Shown here one piece after another: positions 1-5,797 of a stretch of 5,847 nt of DNA. A program made the translations under genes and the position numbers. Each line of letters starts with the position of its first letter. Positions within the stretch are counted from its first letter, which is position 1. The notes under the pieces are model-generated. The model did not search any database. It was not told the origin of the DNA and saw nothing but the letters and a program-made list of their open reading frames with translations. Source of the DNA: an uncultured Bacteroidales bacterium. Lineage in GTDB: Bacteria > Bacteroidota > Bacteroidia > Bacteroidales > Bacteroidaceae. Location of the stretch: the NCBI GenBank assembly GCA_937901185.1, contig CALCHR010000235.1, positions 1 to 5,847 on the forward strand, read 5' to 3'.

Positions 1-42
1 TTCTTAGTAGTTACCGAAATTTACCTAGCTTTTACCTAAGAA
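1..42. repeat. TTAG/CTAG-rich intergenic repeat patch, left edge
   Basis: TTCTTAG (1-7) is the exact inverse of CTAAGAA (36-42). Between them TTACC occurs three times (11-15, 21-25, 32-36), spaced 10 and 11 bp apart, and ACCTAG occurs at 23-28. The first ten bases are identical to 5798-5807 at the other end of the window. The patch is cut by the window edge, so its full extent is unknown. It contains no gene. Confidence 0.5.
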
Positions 43-58
43 ATGCCCGAAAATGCAT

Positions 59-71
59 ATTGATAATCAAT
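59..71. promoter_or_regulatory. 13-bp perfect palindrome, possible operator
   Basis: ATTGATAATCAAT is a perfect dyad centred on A65, directly next to the self-complementary ATGCAT (53-58). Such a symmetrical AT-rich site could bind a dimeric regulator of a gene outside the left edge. AT-rich palindromes of this size also arise by chance, and no promoter box was found beside it. Confidence 0.2.
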
Positions 72-134
72 GGGTTAAGATGGGGCTTCAGGGACTATTG
101 CAGCCCATATCTTTAGCTTGGGGATGGAACATAG

Positions 135-168
135 AAATAGCAGAAAACGGAGAGGCTTTCTGCTATTT
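135..168 (-). terminator. Bidirectional-looking intrinsic terminator after the MBL gene
   Basis: AAATAGCAGAAA (135-146) and TTTCTGCTATTT (157-168) form a perfect 12-bp stem around a 10-nt loop. Read on the minus strand it follows the MBL stop by 72 nt, the stem ends in UUU and an A-run precedes it, as expected for the end of the operon transcript. Read on the plus strand the stem is followed by only two more T residues, so it could also stop transcription coming from the left. The U-tract after the minus-strand stem is short (UUUCUAUGUU), so strength is uncertain. Confidence 0.72.
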
Positions 169-240
169 TTGCAAGACCGGACCGTCTGAAAAGGCACAGC
201 CTGTATGGGTTCTCAGAAAAGGGGAGAGGGTTATTTTTTC

Positions 241-882
241 TTAGAAGAAGGGGTTGCCGGTGCGTTCCCGGCCGATGGTGGTGGCAGGGCCGTGACCGGG
301 ATAGACGCGGGTTTGCTCGGGGAGAGTCAGAATCTTGGTGTGCAGCGCTGAGAGTAGCTGTTCTTCGTTGCCTCCGGGGAGGTCGCAGCGGCCAATGGAA
401 CCGCTGAAGAGGCTGTCGCCGCTGAAGAGCAGGCTTTCTTCTTCGAGATAGAAACATACGCCGCCGGGGGTGTGGCCGGGGGTGGCGATAACGCGGAGCG
501 TGTGGGCGCCGAAGGCTATCTCGTCGCCGTCTTGAAGCAGGCGGCCGGGGGCCGGTATCTGCAGGGGCAGGGCGCGGTGTAGGAACATCTGCATTTGCTC
601 TGAGGCTGCGGCGTAGGTGGCTGCTTCGTCTTCGTGCAACTGGGGGCGGAGCCCGTAGGCTTCGTAAAGGAACTGGTTGCCAAAGATATGGTCGAAATGG
701 CCGTGGGTGCAGAGCAGATGGCGCAACGTGAGGCCCTGGGTGGTTATGTAGTGGCTAATGGCGCTTTGCTCTTCGGGGCTGTTGGCGCCGCAGTCGATGA
801 TAACGGCGTTGCCTGCAGCGTCGGAGAGAACGTAGCAATTTTCTTCTATAAAGTTGACGGTGAATGTCTTAACGGTTATCAT
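241..882 (-). CDS. YcbL-like metallo-beta-lactamase-fold hydrolase (glyoxalase II-related)
   Basis: This 213-residue, probably cytoplasmic, dinuclear-metal hydrolase has the full MBL motif set: THGHFDH (59-65; His60, His62, Asp64, His65), TPGHTPG (134-140; His137), FSGDSLF (153-159; Asp156) and YPGHGP (194-199; His197). GSIGRCDLPGGN (161-172) and the C-terminal ERTGNPFF resemble the short YcbL group more than full-length GloB, which has an extra C-terminal substrate-binding domain absent here. YcbL-type enzymes have been linked to hydrolysis of S-lactoylglutathione; in a Bacteroides-like host that lacks glutathione the physiological thioester would differ, so the substrate is open. The gene is last in the probable operon, 84 nt after rsmG, and a hairpin terminator follows 72 nt after its stop. 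The ATG at 882 is the only ATG, GTG or TTG start in frame between the rsmG stop and NFIEENCYV. Confidence 0.92.
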   Translation of the reverse strand: MITVKTFTVNFIEENCYVLSDAAGNAVIIDCGANSPEEQSAISHYITTQGLTLRHLLCTHGHFDHIFGNQFLYEAYGLRPQLHEDEAATYAAASEQMQMFLHRALPLQIPAPGRLLQDGDEIAFGAHTLRVIATPGHTPGGVCFYLEEESLLFSGDSLFSGSIGRCDLPGGNEEQLLSALHTKILTLPEQTRVYPGHGPATTIGRERTGNPFF

Positions 883-966
883 GCCGAAGGTGTGTTTTAG
901 GGCGCAGGCGTATTTCTGTTTCTCGAAGCTGAAAATAACAGGGTGGATGCGCGGGCTGCCCGGGGG

Positions 967-1602
967 TTATTTGAGTGTGACGTAGACCACTTTCTTAGTT
1001 TCGAAAAACTCGTCGGCAAAGAAGTCGCTGAGGTTCCACGTGCTGCTGCAGTGGCGGAAGGGGGCCAGTTCGCTTTGCAGGTCGCCTCCTTTCAGACAGA
1101 TGAGTCCGTTGGGCAGGGAGTTGCGCTGCTCGCGCAGGATGTTCTTTTTGACGAGGCGTACGAGTTGGCCGGTGTCCATAACGGCGCGGCTTACGACGAA
1201 GTCGAAACGGCCTTTTTCTTCCATCACGTTGCGATGGACGGCCTGGACGTTTTGCAGGCCGATGCTTTCGGCTACGGCGCTGGCTACCTTGATTTTCTTG
1301 CCGATGCTGTCCACCAAGTGGAACCGGCATTCAGGGAAGAGAATGGCCAATGGGATGCCGGGGAATCCGCCGCCTGTGCCTACGTCCATGATGGTGGAGC
1401 CGGGGCGGAAACGAATCACCTTGGCGATGCCCAAACTGTGCAGCACGTGGTGGGGGTAGAGATTGTCGATGTCCTTACGGGAGATGACGTTGATCTGGGC
1501 ATTCCATTCTCGATAGAGTGCATCGAGGGCTTTGAATTGCTCTTTTTGCGTCTCGGTGAGTTCGGGGAAGTGGTCAAAAATGTCGGTTACGGAGTGGGTC
1601 AT
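967..1602 (-). CDS. rsmG: 16S rRNA (guanine527-N7)-methyltransferase RsmG (GidB)
   Basis: RsmG transfers a methyl group from S-adenosylmethionine to N7 of G527 in the 530 loop of 16S rRNA; loss is known in other bacteria to give low-level streptomycin resistance. The 211-residue length is normal. An N-terminal helical part includes EWNAQINVISRKDIDNLYPHHVLHSL (32-57), the typical W-N-x-x-x-N-L/V-x-x-R....HxxDS-like lead. SAM motif I is DVGTGGGFPGIPLAI (73-87), followed by HLVDSIGKKIKV (95-106) with the acidic Asp98 after strand 2, then FDFVVSRAV (133-141) and LICLKGG (167-173). No key residue appears lost. It lies third in the probable operon, 19 nt after the DHH gene, with no recognisable Shine-Dalgarno, as is usual in this phylum. 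A longer open frame runs antisense through it but has no family features. Confidence 0.96.
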   Translation of the reverse strand: MTHSVTDIFDHFPELTETQKEQFKALDALYREWNAQINVISRKDIDNLYPHHVLHSLGIAKVIRFRPGSTIMDVGTGGGFPGIPLAILFPECRFHLVDSIGKKIKVASAVAESIGLQNVQAVHRNVMEEKGRFDFVVSRAVMDTGQLVRLVKKNILREQRNSLPNGLICLKGGDLQSELAPFRHCSSTWNLSDFFADEFFETKKVVYVTLK

Positions 1603-1621
1603 GGTAGATGTCTGGAATGGG

Positions 1622-2653
1622 TTAAAGCAGATGGCGGTAAGCCTCGATGGCTCGTTCTGCCGTTTTGATGGCTTCTTCTAAGGGGAATGGAAGTTCGCCT
1701 CCGGAGGCATTGAGGTGGCCGCCTCCGTTGAAAAATTCTTCGGCCATTTTGTTGCAGGGAAAATCGTCTACCGAGCGCAGCGATATGCGGACAACGTCTT
1801 TCTCTGTGTCTTCGCGGAGGGAGATGCTCAAGCGCATACCCTTTACTTGCAGCGGCATGTTGACCAGCCCTTCGGCGTCGCCTCTGATAAAGTGGAAGCG
1901 CTTCATCTCTTCGCGGGTGAGGGTGAAGAGCGCAGCGCGTTGCTGCTCGTAGAAGCGGAGTTTCTCATGCAGGATGTAGCCGGTGAGGCGAAGGCGCGAC
2001 TCGGAGTAGTTGTTGAACACGTTGCGGTATATCTTGTCCTTGTCTATGCCCTTCTGGAGAAGGAGGCTGATGATGAGGTAGATTTCCGAGTTGTTGGAGT
2101 TGTAGGTGAAGCCGCCGGTGTCGGTCATCATGCCGCAGTAGACGTTGGCTGCGGCGGAGCGGCTCATGTCTTCGTAGCCGCCCAGCTGGTAGATAAGGCG
2201 GAAAACCAATTCGCTGGTAGAACTCATCTCGGGATGAGAGATCAGCATCTTGGCTTGTGGAACGCTGGGGTCTAAATGGTGGTCGATGACGACGAGGTCG
2301 GCTTTGCTGCGCTCAATAGCTTCGCCCATGTTCTGCAATCTGCTTAGCGCATTGAAGTCCATACAGAAAACGAGGTCGGCCTCCTTTATTACTTTCGTAG
2401 CCTCCACTTCGTGCTTGTCGTAGAACTGTATGAAACCTGAGCCCGGCATCCAGCGCAAAAAGTCGGGGAAGGGATTGGGCATCACGATGGTGACGTGTTT
2501 GCCCAGGCCTTTCAGATATTCGCTCCAACTCAGAGCTGAGCCTAAAGCGTCGCCGTCGGGGCCGCGGTGAGCGCAGATAAGAATTTTGCGAGACTGGCGG
2601 ATGATGCCCAGCAAGCCGAACAAATCTTTCTCGGAAAGAATGGGGGTGAGCAT
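1622..2653 (-). CDS. DHH/DHHA1-family phosphoesterase, NrnA-like (oligoribonuclease / pAp phosphatase type)
   Basis: This 343-residue cytoplasmic protein belongs to the short DHH/DHHA1 group that includes NrnA, which degrades nanoRNA and linear dinucleotides and dephosphorylates 3'-phosphoadenosine 5'-phosphate using Mn ions. Motifs are in the expected order: HRGPDGDALGSAL (29-41, metal ligands His29, Asp33, Asp35), FCMDFNAL (96-103, Asp99), VVIDHHLD (121-128, the DHH signature), MTDTGGF (176-182, Asp178), then the C-terminal DHHA1 substrate loop NGGGHLNASGG (309-319). All metal-binding residues appear intact and length is typical. It starts 9 nt after rpe, with a weak AAGG 3 nt before the ATG, and rsmG follows after 19 nt. 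Databases often call such proteins exopolyphosphatase-related or RecJ-like; the lack of additional RecJ domains argues against RecJ. Whether it acts on nanoRNA, cyclic-dinucleotide products or pAp cannot be read from the sequence. Confidence 0.93.
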   Translation of the reverse strand: MLTPILSEKDLFGLLGIIRQSRKILICAHRGPDGDALGSALSWSEYLKGLGKHVTIVMPNPFPDFLRWMPGSGFIQFYDKHEVEATKVIKEADLVFCMDFNALSRLQNMGEAIERSKADLVVIDHHLDPSVPQAKMLISHPEMSSTSELVFRLIYQLGGYEDMSRSAAANVYCGMMTDTGGFTYNSNNSEIYLIISLLLQKGIDKDKIYRNVFNNYSESRLRLTGYILHEKLRFYEQQRAALFTLTREEMKRFHFIRGDAEGLVNMPLQVKGMRLSISLREDTEKDVVRISLRSVDDFPCNKMAEEFFNGGGHLNASGGELPFPLEEAIKTAERAIEAYRHLL

Positions 2654-2662
2654 AGCCTTATA

Positions 2663-3310
2663 TTATAAAGATTTGAGCGCCAAGATTTCTTCTTGGGGAC
2701 TGGGTGCTTTGAATACGGCACTGCCTGCTACCAAAACGTCGGCTCCGGCTTCGACCAAGAGGCGACCGGTTTCACGGTTGACGCCTCCGTCGATTTCTAT
2801 GAGGGCTTTGGAGTTGGTGCGCAACAACAGTTCACGGAGCTTGCGGGTCTTCTCTACTGATGACTCAATAAACTTTTGTCCGCCGAAGCCGGGATTGACG
2901 GACATCAGCATAACGAGGTCCAGCTCGGGGGCTATCTCTTCAAGCACAGAAACCGGTGTGTGAGGGTTGAGGGTTACGCCGGCCATCATGCCCTCGGCTT
3001 TGATTTGCTGAACCACACGGTGCAGATGGGTGCAGGCTTCGTAGTGTACGTTCATCACACGGGCTCCGAGCTGCTTGACTTCTTTGACAAACTTCTCGGG
3101 CTGCACAATCATCAAGTGGACATCGAGGGGCTTTTGAGCATAGCGGGCCATGGCTTCCATCACGGGGAAACCAAAGGATATGTTGGGAACGAACACGCCG
3201 TCCATTACGTCGAGGTGAAACCAGTCGCACTGGCTCTCGTTGAGCATCTCTATGTCGCGCTGCAGGTTGGCAAAATCTGCCGACAGTAGCGAGGGGGAAA
3301 CCATTGCCAT
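2663..3310 (-). CDS. rpe: Ribulose-phosphate 3-epimerase
   Basis: This cytoplasmic TIM-barrel enzyme interconverts D-ribulose 5-phosphate and D-xylulose 5-phosphate in the pentose phosphate pathway. At 215 residues it has normal family length. SPSLLSADFANL (5-16) opens the barrel. HLDVMDGVFVPNISFG (32-47) supplies metal ligands His32 and Asp34. DVHLMI gives His65, MSVNPGFGGQ (136-145) is the phosphate and lid region, IEIDGGV gives Asp174, and VAGSAVF (194-200) is the second phosphate loop. His32, Asp34, His65 and Asp174 form the expected metal site, with the two aspartates as the acid/base pair. The start at 3310 follows a Bacteroidetes-type promoter core by 39 nt. A second in-frame ATG two codons later would also work, and neither has a Shine-Dalgarno. 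It is the first gene of the probable four-gene operon, 9 nt before the DHH gene. Confidence 0.97.
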   Translation of the reverse strand: MAMVSPSLLSADFANLQRDIEMLNESQCDWFHLDVMDGVFVPNISFGFPVMEAMARYAQKPLDVHLMIVQPEKFVKEVKQLGARVMNVHYEACTHLHRVVQQIKAEGMMAGVTLNPHTPVSVLEEIAPELDLVMLMSVNPGFGGQKFIESSVEKTRKLRELLLRTNSKALIEIDGGVNRETGRLLVEAGADVLVAGSAVFKAPSPQEEILALKSL

Positions 3311-3349
3311 ATTTTGATAAGTTTAATAAGTGGTGGTATACTAATTATG

Positions 3350-3357
3350 CAAAGGTA
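3350..3357 (-). promoter_or_regulatory. -7 box (TACCTTTG) of the promoter for the rpe operon
   Basis: TACCTTTG on the minus strand is an exact match to TAnnTTTG and is followed by C, as in many Bacteroides promoters. No TTG is found at the usual 19-21 nt upstream; that position is covered instead by the right arm of a GC-rich hairpin (3374-3379). A transcript starting near 3345 would have a leader of about 35 nt, AT-rich and without a Shine-Dalgarno. The missing -33 element suggests either a weak promoter or help from a regulator. Confidence 0.62.
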
Positions 3358-3365
3358 GTCTTTTC

Positions 3366-3398
3366 TTTTCAAGCGGGCCGTGTTTTGGCCCGGGAAAA
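3366..3398 (-). terminator. GC-rich hairpin between the GH25 gene and rpe, possible terminator or attenuating structure
   Basis: CGGGCC (3374-3379) and GGCCCG (3387-3392) pair perfectly around a 7-nt loop. TTTTC (3366-3370) and GAAAA (3394-3398) extend the stem past a small asymmetric internal loop. It lies 29 nt or more after the GH25 stop and just upstream of the rpe -7 box. No U-run follows on the minus strand (the flank is AAGAAAAG), so classical intrinsic termination is doubtful. It could instead protect the 3' end of the GH25 mRNA or act as a protein-binding dyad at the rpe promoter. Confidence 0.45.
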
Positions 3399-3427
3399 TA
3401 GTCGGCGCATCTCTTTTGGCAGAATCT

Positions 3428-5707
3428 TTATTGGAGTTTGCGGATGGTTGCTTCCTCTAGATACTCCTTGAATTGCTCTTGTGTGCCGTTGAATACATTG
3501 ACGTCTACATAGCCTTGTATGCCGTCTATCTTTCCTTCGCAGGATAGCTGCCAGTATTGCAGACGGACGTAGGGCCTGAAGGCGCCGTAGCGTGCTATCC
3601 ACACATCGTGCTCGAGAATTTCCTCTGGAGCGTCGGCCATATATTGGTTTACAAAATGCTGACTGACGTAGAGCAGCGGTCGGCGCCCACAATGTTTCTC
3701 TACCTTTTTGAGCCACACTAAGACTTCCTTGAACAAGGCTTTGGCGCCGCCCATGGCTGCTATCTGGTGGTCGAAGGGTTCCACGTCTAACACCGGTGGC
3801 AAATCGCCGCGCTGCAACTTGGCGTGTTCTATAAAATAGTCGGCCTGCTCTTCGCCTTTGACACGCGTGGAGAAAAAATGGTAGGCGCCCACAGCAATAC
3901 CGTGTTTGCGGGCTTGGGCTATGTCGGCGGCATAGTATTTGTTGAGTATGGTCTTTCCTTGTGTGGCCTTTATATATATAAATGAGACAGGATAGTCGGT
4001 CTCTCCAACCACATTTTTTTGAGCGGTGGCGCCGAGGCTCTTAATCCTAAGTTTGCTCCAGTCGATACCATATACGTTGTTTCTCATCTCGTGCTGGTAG
4101 CGAGAAATGTCTATGCCATAAACGCGCTGGGGGGTGTATTTCATTTTCTCTCCTCGGAACTTACCCTGCTTCCAGGTGCCGCATTCCACAATTTTCTGAT
4201 TTCCGATGCCCCAACCGAATCCGTGGCGCAGGTTCTCTCGCCAGTCGCCGGCATAGTATTCGCCGCCATCGTTTTTGTATATGCCAAAGCCTTCAGCCTG
4301 CAGTTGCTTGTTGAATCCACCTTGGTAAACTCCACAAGTGTCGTAGCGAAGGCCGTGAGGCAGAGAGTCGTTCTTCCATATGCCCCGGAATTTTTGTCCC
4401 AGGCTGTCGGTCCATTCGCCAAGACCTTCGCGGCGGCCCATGTTCCATTCGCCGCAGTAGGAGTTGCCGTCGTAGTATTGCATCTGCCCATAAGCGTGTG
4501 GCTTATTGTCCGCAGTTTTTCCGTAGAAAATTCCCTCGGGTGTTTGCAGACAATGGTAGGAAAGGGTATCGACGGAGAAATATCCTTTAATGCCTGCTGT
4601 AAATTCTGACGTAGGGCCGTCAAGAAGCCGGGTGGTCAGCGTGACTTCGTTGAGCATCTGCTTGAAGAAGGTCTTACATCTGAGCCAAGCCCATTCCCAA
4701 TAGCTCTGGTGGCTGTATAGCAACCGGCTTATCTTCTCCCAACCAGCCACCTTTCCGTCTATAATGATCCCTGTCAATTCTCCGAATACATCGCATACGG
4801 CTGCACCTTCGCATACTGTGGGAAGAGGTAAGTGGGCGGGAAATACATGGGGCAGGAGCGACGGCAGATTTTTTGTGGAAGACTTGTAGGACAAGAATCC
4901 CAAAGCACGGCGGGCCCAATTCTTGTGGGTGGCCCACTCCGGCGAAAAGAGCGAGGGACTGAAGTAGTTGGCCTCCGAGGGGAGCGCCTGCTCTGCCGTT
5001 TGCAATAGCAACAGAGAATCCTTCCGGGCCAGCAGAAGGCCTTTTCCGTAGGTAGAAAGTATTTTTCCGGAGTCGGTCAGCGTCTGGTGGTAGATTTTGA
5101 ACTCCGTTTCTAACACGGCCTCTGCTTTCTGCTGCAGGGCATTGGAAAGTAAAAGCTGGAGCGAATCGAGCTGCTGGCGTCTGTGCTGAATGGCTTCTTT
5201 CACTTCCATCACGGCGGTATATCCTTCGTCGGTGACAGAGTGTGTGCGAGCATAATAGTCCAGTTCGTCTAATTGCTTGTCGGTGTAGGCGCCCATCTCT
5301 TGAAGGGCGTGTTGTTGCTGTGCCAATAGCCGATGGGTCTCTTCAGCGGAAAGCGTGTCGGGCGCAAAAGACGTAAGCATGGCCGAGGTCAGCACGTGGC
5401 CCGAGTTGGAGATGAAACAGCCGCTGCAGTTGCGAGTGAGAGAGGCCGAGTCGAGTGCATAGGCCGAGTAGTGTTTCCCCTCGCTGAGCATGAGGGGAGA
5501 TAAACGGAGCGTATCTTTCCGGGCGGTGACAACGGCATAATGGCTTCTGCACTCCACAAGGCAAGCCGCTTCGGCCTGTCGCTTCAGTGAAGCCGGAAAG
5601 AAATATAGGAACAGACCCAAGAGGAACAGACCGCCCACCAAGCAAAGCGTCCATAGCTGCTGGCGGGAGAGTTTCTTTCTCAGGGGGAGGATTTTTTTTC
5701 TTTTCAT
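3428..5707 (-). CDS. Membrane-anchored MORN-repeat GH25 lysozyme with degenerate trypsin-like N-terminal region
   Basis: This 759-residue protein probably cleaves the MurNAc-GlcNAc linkage of peptidoglycan from the periplasmic side of the inner membrane. A basic N-terminus (MKRKKILPLRKK) precedes one hydrophobic span at about 19-37 and no lipobox, suggesting a type II signal anchor. Residues 44-320 resemble a split trypsin-like protease: CSGCFISNSGHVLTSAM (94-110) and EGAAVCDVFGELTGIII (300-316) match the regions around the catalytic His and Ser, but these positions are Met110 and Glu300. A charged, probably coiled-coil insert lies at about 118-240. Six MORN repeats span 392-527. The GH25 domain (about 529-742) has GIDISRYQ (Asp532), FIYIKATQGK, GAYHFF, LPPVLDVE (Asp641, Glu643), WIARY, YWQLS and YVDVNVFNG, so catalysis looks intact. 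GH25 proteins are usually about 200-300 residues, so this one is unusually long. It has its own promoter and sits upstream of the rpe operon. The start is supported by the signal anchor immediately after it and the promoter just upstream. The GH25 and MORN calls are strong; the pseudoprotease call is inference from motif spacing. Confidence 0.93.
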   Translation of the reverse strand: MKRKKILPLRKKLSRQQLWTLCLVGGLFLLGLFLYFFPASLKRQAEAACLVECRSHYAVVTARKDTLRLSPLMLSEGKHYSAYALDSASLTRNCSGCFISNSGHVLTSAMLTSFAPDTLSAEETHRLLAQQQHALQEMGAYTDKQLDELDYYARTHSVTDEGYTAVMEVKEAIQHRRQQLDSLQLLLSNALQQKAEAVLETEFKIYHQTLTDSGKILSTYGKGLLLARKDSLLLLQTAEQALPSEANYFSPSLFSPEWATHKNWARRALGFLSYKSSTKNLPSLLPHVFPAHLPLPTVCEGAAVCDVFGELTGIIIDGKVAGWEKISRLLYSHQSYWEWAWLRCKTFFKQMLNEVTLTTRLLDGPTSEFTAGIKGYFSVDTLSYHCLQTPEGIFYGKTADNKPHAYGQMQYYDGNSYCGEWNMGRREGLGEWTDSLGQKFRGIWKNDSLPHGLRYDTCGVYQGGFNKQLQAEGFGIYKNDGGEYYAGDWRENLRHGFGWGIGNQKIVECGTWKQGKFRGEKMKYTPQRVYGIDISRYQHEMRNNVYGIDWSKLRIKSLGATAQKNVVGETDYPVSFIYIKATQGKTILNKYYAADIAQARKHGIAVGAYHFFSTRVKGEEQADYFIEHAKLQRGDLPPVLDVEPFDHQIAAMGGAKALFKEVLVWLKKVEKHCGRRPLLYVSQHFVNQYMADAPEEILEHDVWIARYGAFRPYVRLQYWQLSCEGKIDGIQGYVDVNVFNGTQEQFKEYLEEATIRKLQ
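3482..4123 (-). other. GH25 lysozyme (N-acetylmuramidase) catalytic domain, residues 529-742
   Basis: The domain shows the ordered GH25 landmarks: GIDISRYQ at the first strand with Asp532, IDWSKL, FIYIKATQGK, GIAVGAYHFF, LPPVLDVE with the acidic pair Asp641 and Glu643, RRPLLYVSQHF, DVWIARYG, LQYWQLS, and the terminal YVDVNVFNG. These acidic residues correspond to the active-site carboxylates known in GH25 enzymes. A short insertion (about residues 555-573) lies between the IDWSKL and FIYIKAT strands. The protein ends about 17 residues after the domain. Confidence 0.92.
4127..4534 (-). repeat. Six tandem MORN repeats, residues 392-527 of the GH25 protein
   Basis: Six units of 22-23 residues follow the Y-x-G-x-W/F...G-x-G pattern. 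They begin near residues 392 (GIFYGKTADNKPHAYGQMQY), 415 (NSYCGEWNMGRREGLGEW), 438 (QKFRGIWKNDSLPHGLRY), 460 (VYQGGFNKQLQAEGFGIY), 483 (EYYAGDWRENLRHGFGWG) and 505 (KIVECGTWKQGKFRGEKM). Units 3 and 6 are the most divergent. MORN repeats form extended beta-hairpin stacks. Here they join the N-terminal region to the lysozyme domain and may act as a spacer or as a contact surface; the latter is inference. Confidence 0.88.
4748..5578 (-). other. Putative degenerate trypsin-like (pseudoprotease) region with helical insert, residues 44-320 of the GH25 protein
   Basis: Within the 759-residue protein, residues 95-110 align by eye with the S-G-x-F-I-S-x-x-G-x-x-L-T-x-A-H strand of trypsin-fold proteases, with Met110 in place of His. 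Residues 300-313 align with S-G-x-P-V-x-x-x-x-G-E-L-x-G, with Glu300 in place of the nucleophile Ser. About 190 residues lie between the two motifs, including a Gln/Glu/Leu-rich helical stretch at about 118-240 that is not a usual protease core. Cysteines at 49 and 53, 94 and 97, and 299 and 305 could form disulfides in the periplasm. If the fold is right, the module would be non-proteolytic and possibly a binding platform. The call rests on motif reading only and could be coincidental. Confidence 0.45.
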
Positions 5708-5734
5708 AGATGAGAGTCAGACCTGAATGGAAGA

Positions 5735-5765
5735 CAAATATACCACTTGCTTTTTAATGTACCAA
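5735..5765 (-). promoter_or_regulatory. Bacteroidetes-type promoter for the GH25 gene
   Basis: On the minus strand a TATATTTG box (5742 to 5735) matches the TAnnTTTG -7 consensus of the Bacteroidetes primary sigma factor. A TTG (5765 to 5763) stands 20 nt upstream of it, at the -33 position. Transcription would start near 5729, giving a leader of roughly 22 nt before the ATG at 5707, with no Shine-Dalgarno. This gene therefore probably has a promoter of its own. Confidence 0.72.
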
Positions 5766-5797
5766 GCATTTCCGTTGGGTAGTTGGTGAACAGCTTT

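Larger units (their letters stand above)
1..240. other. Intergenic region without a supported gene
   Basis: The stretch between the left edge and the MBL stop holds the left repeat patch, a 13-bp palindrome and the terminator hairpin. A 63-codon plus-strand frame (53-244) crosses it but the hairpin lies inside that frame and its product resembles nothing known to me, so no gene is called. Confidence 0.6.

Noticed and set aside
53..244. 63-codon plus-strand open frame ending at the MBL stop
   Set aside because: It contains the 12-bp terminator hairpin, has no promoter or family resemblance, and overlaps the neighbouring stop codon only by chance.
950..966. CGGG-CTG-CCCG mini-hairpin directly after the rsmG stop as a terminator
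   Set aside because: The stem is only four base pairs, no U-run follows, and the next gene in the same direction lacks an obvious promoter, so a break in the operon here is not supported.
943..1668. 241-codon plus-strand open frame antisense to rsmG
   Set aside because: It is longer than rsmG, but its product has no recognisable motif while the opposite strand carries complete RsmG motifs. High GC at codon position 3 commonly opens such antisense frames.
1715..2275. 186-codon plus-strand open frame antisense to the DHH gene
   Set aside because: The minus strand carries all DHH and DHHA1 motifs here; the plus-strand product is low-complexity Val/Ala-rich and resembles nothing known.
1622..2653. 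Calling the DHH protein RecJ or an exopolyphosphatase
   Set aside because: It is too short for RecJ and lacks its additional domains; the GGGH...ASGG C-terminal loop and motif spacing fit the NrnA-type group better.
3950..3990. TATATATATA run inside the GH25 gene as a promoter or repeat
   Set aside because: It encodes the conserved FIYIKAT strand of the GH25 domain, so codon choice explains it.
4019..4609. 196-codon plus-strand open frame antisense to the MORN repeats
   Set aside because: It is the mirror of the repeat-encoding region; the minus strand frame is continuous for 759 codons with clear domains.
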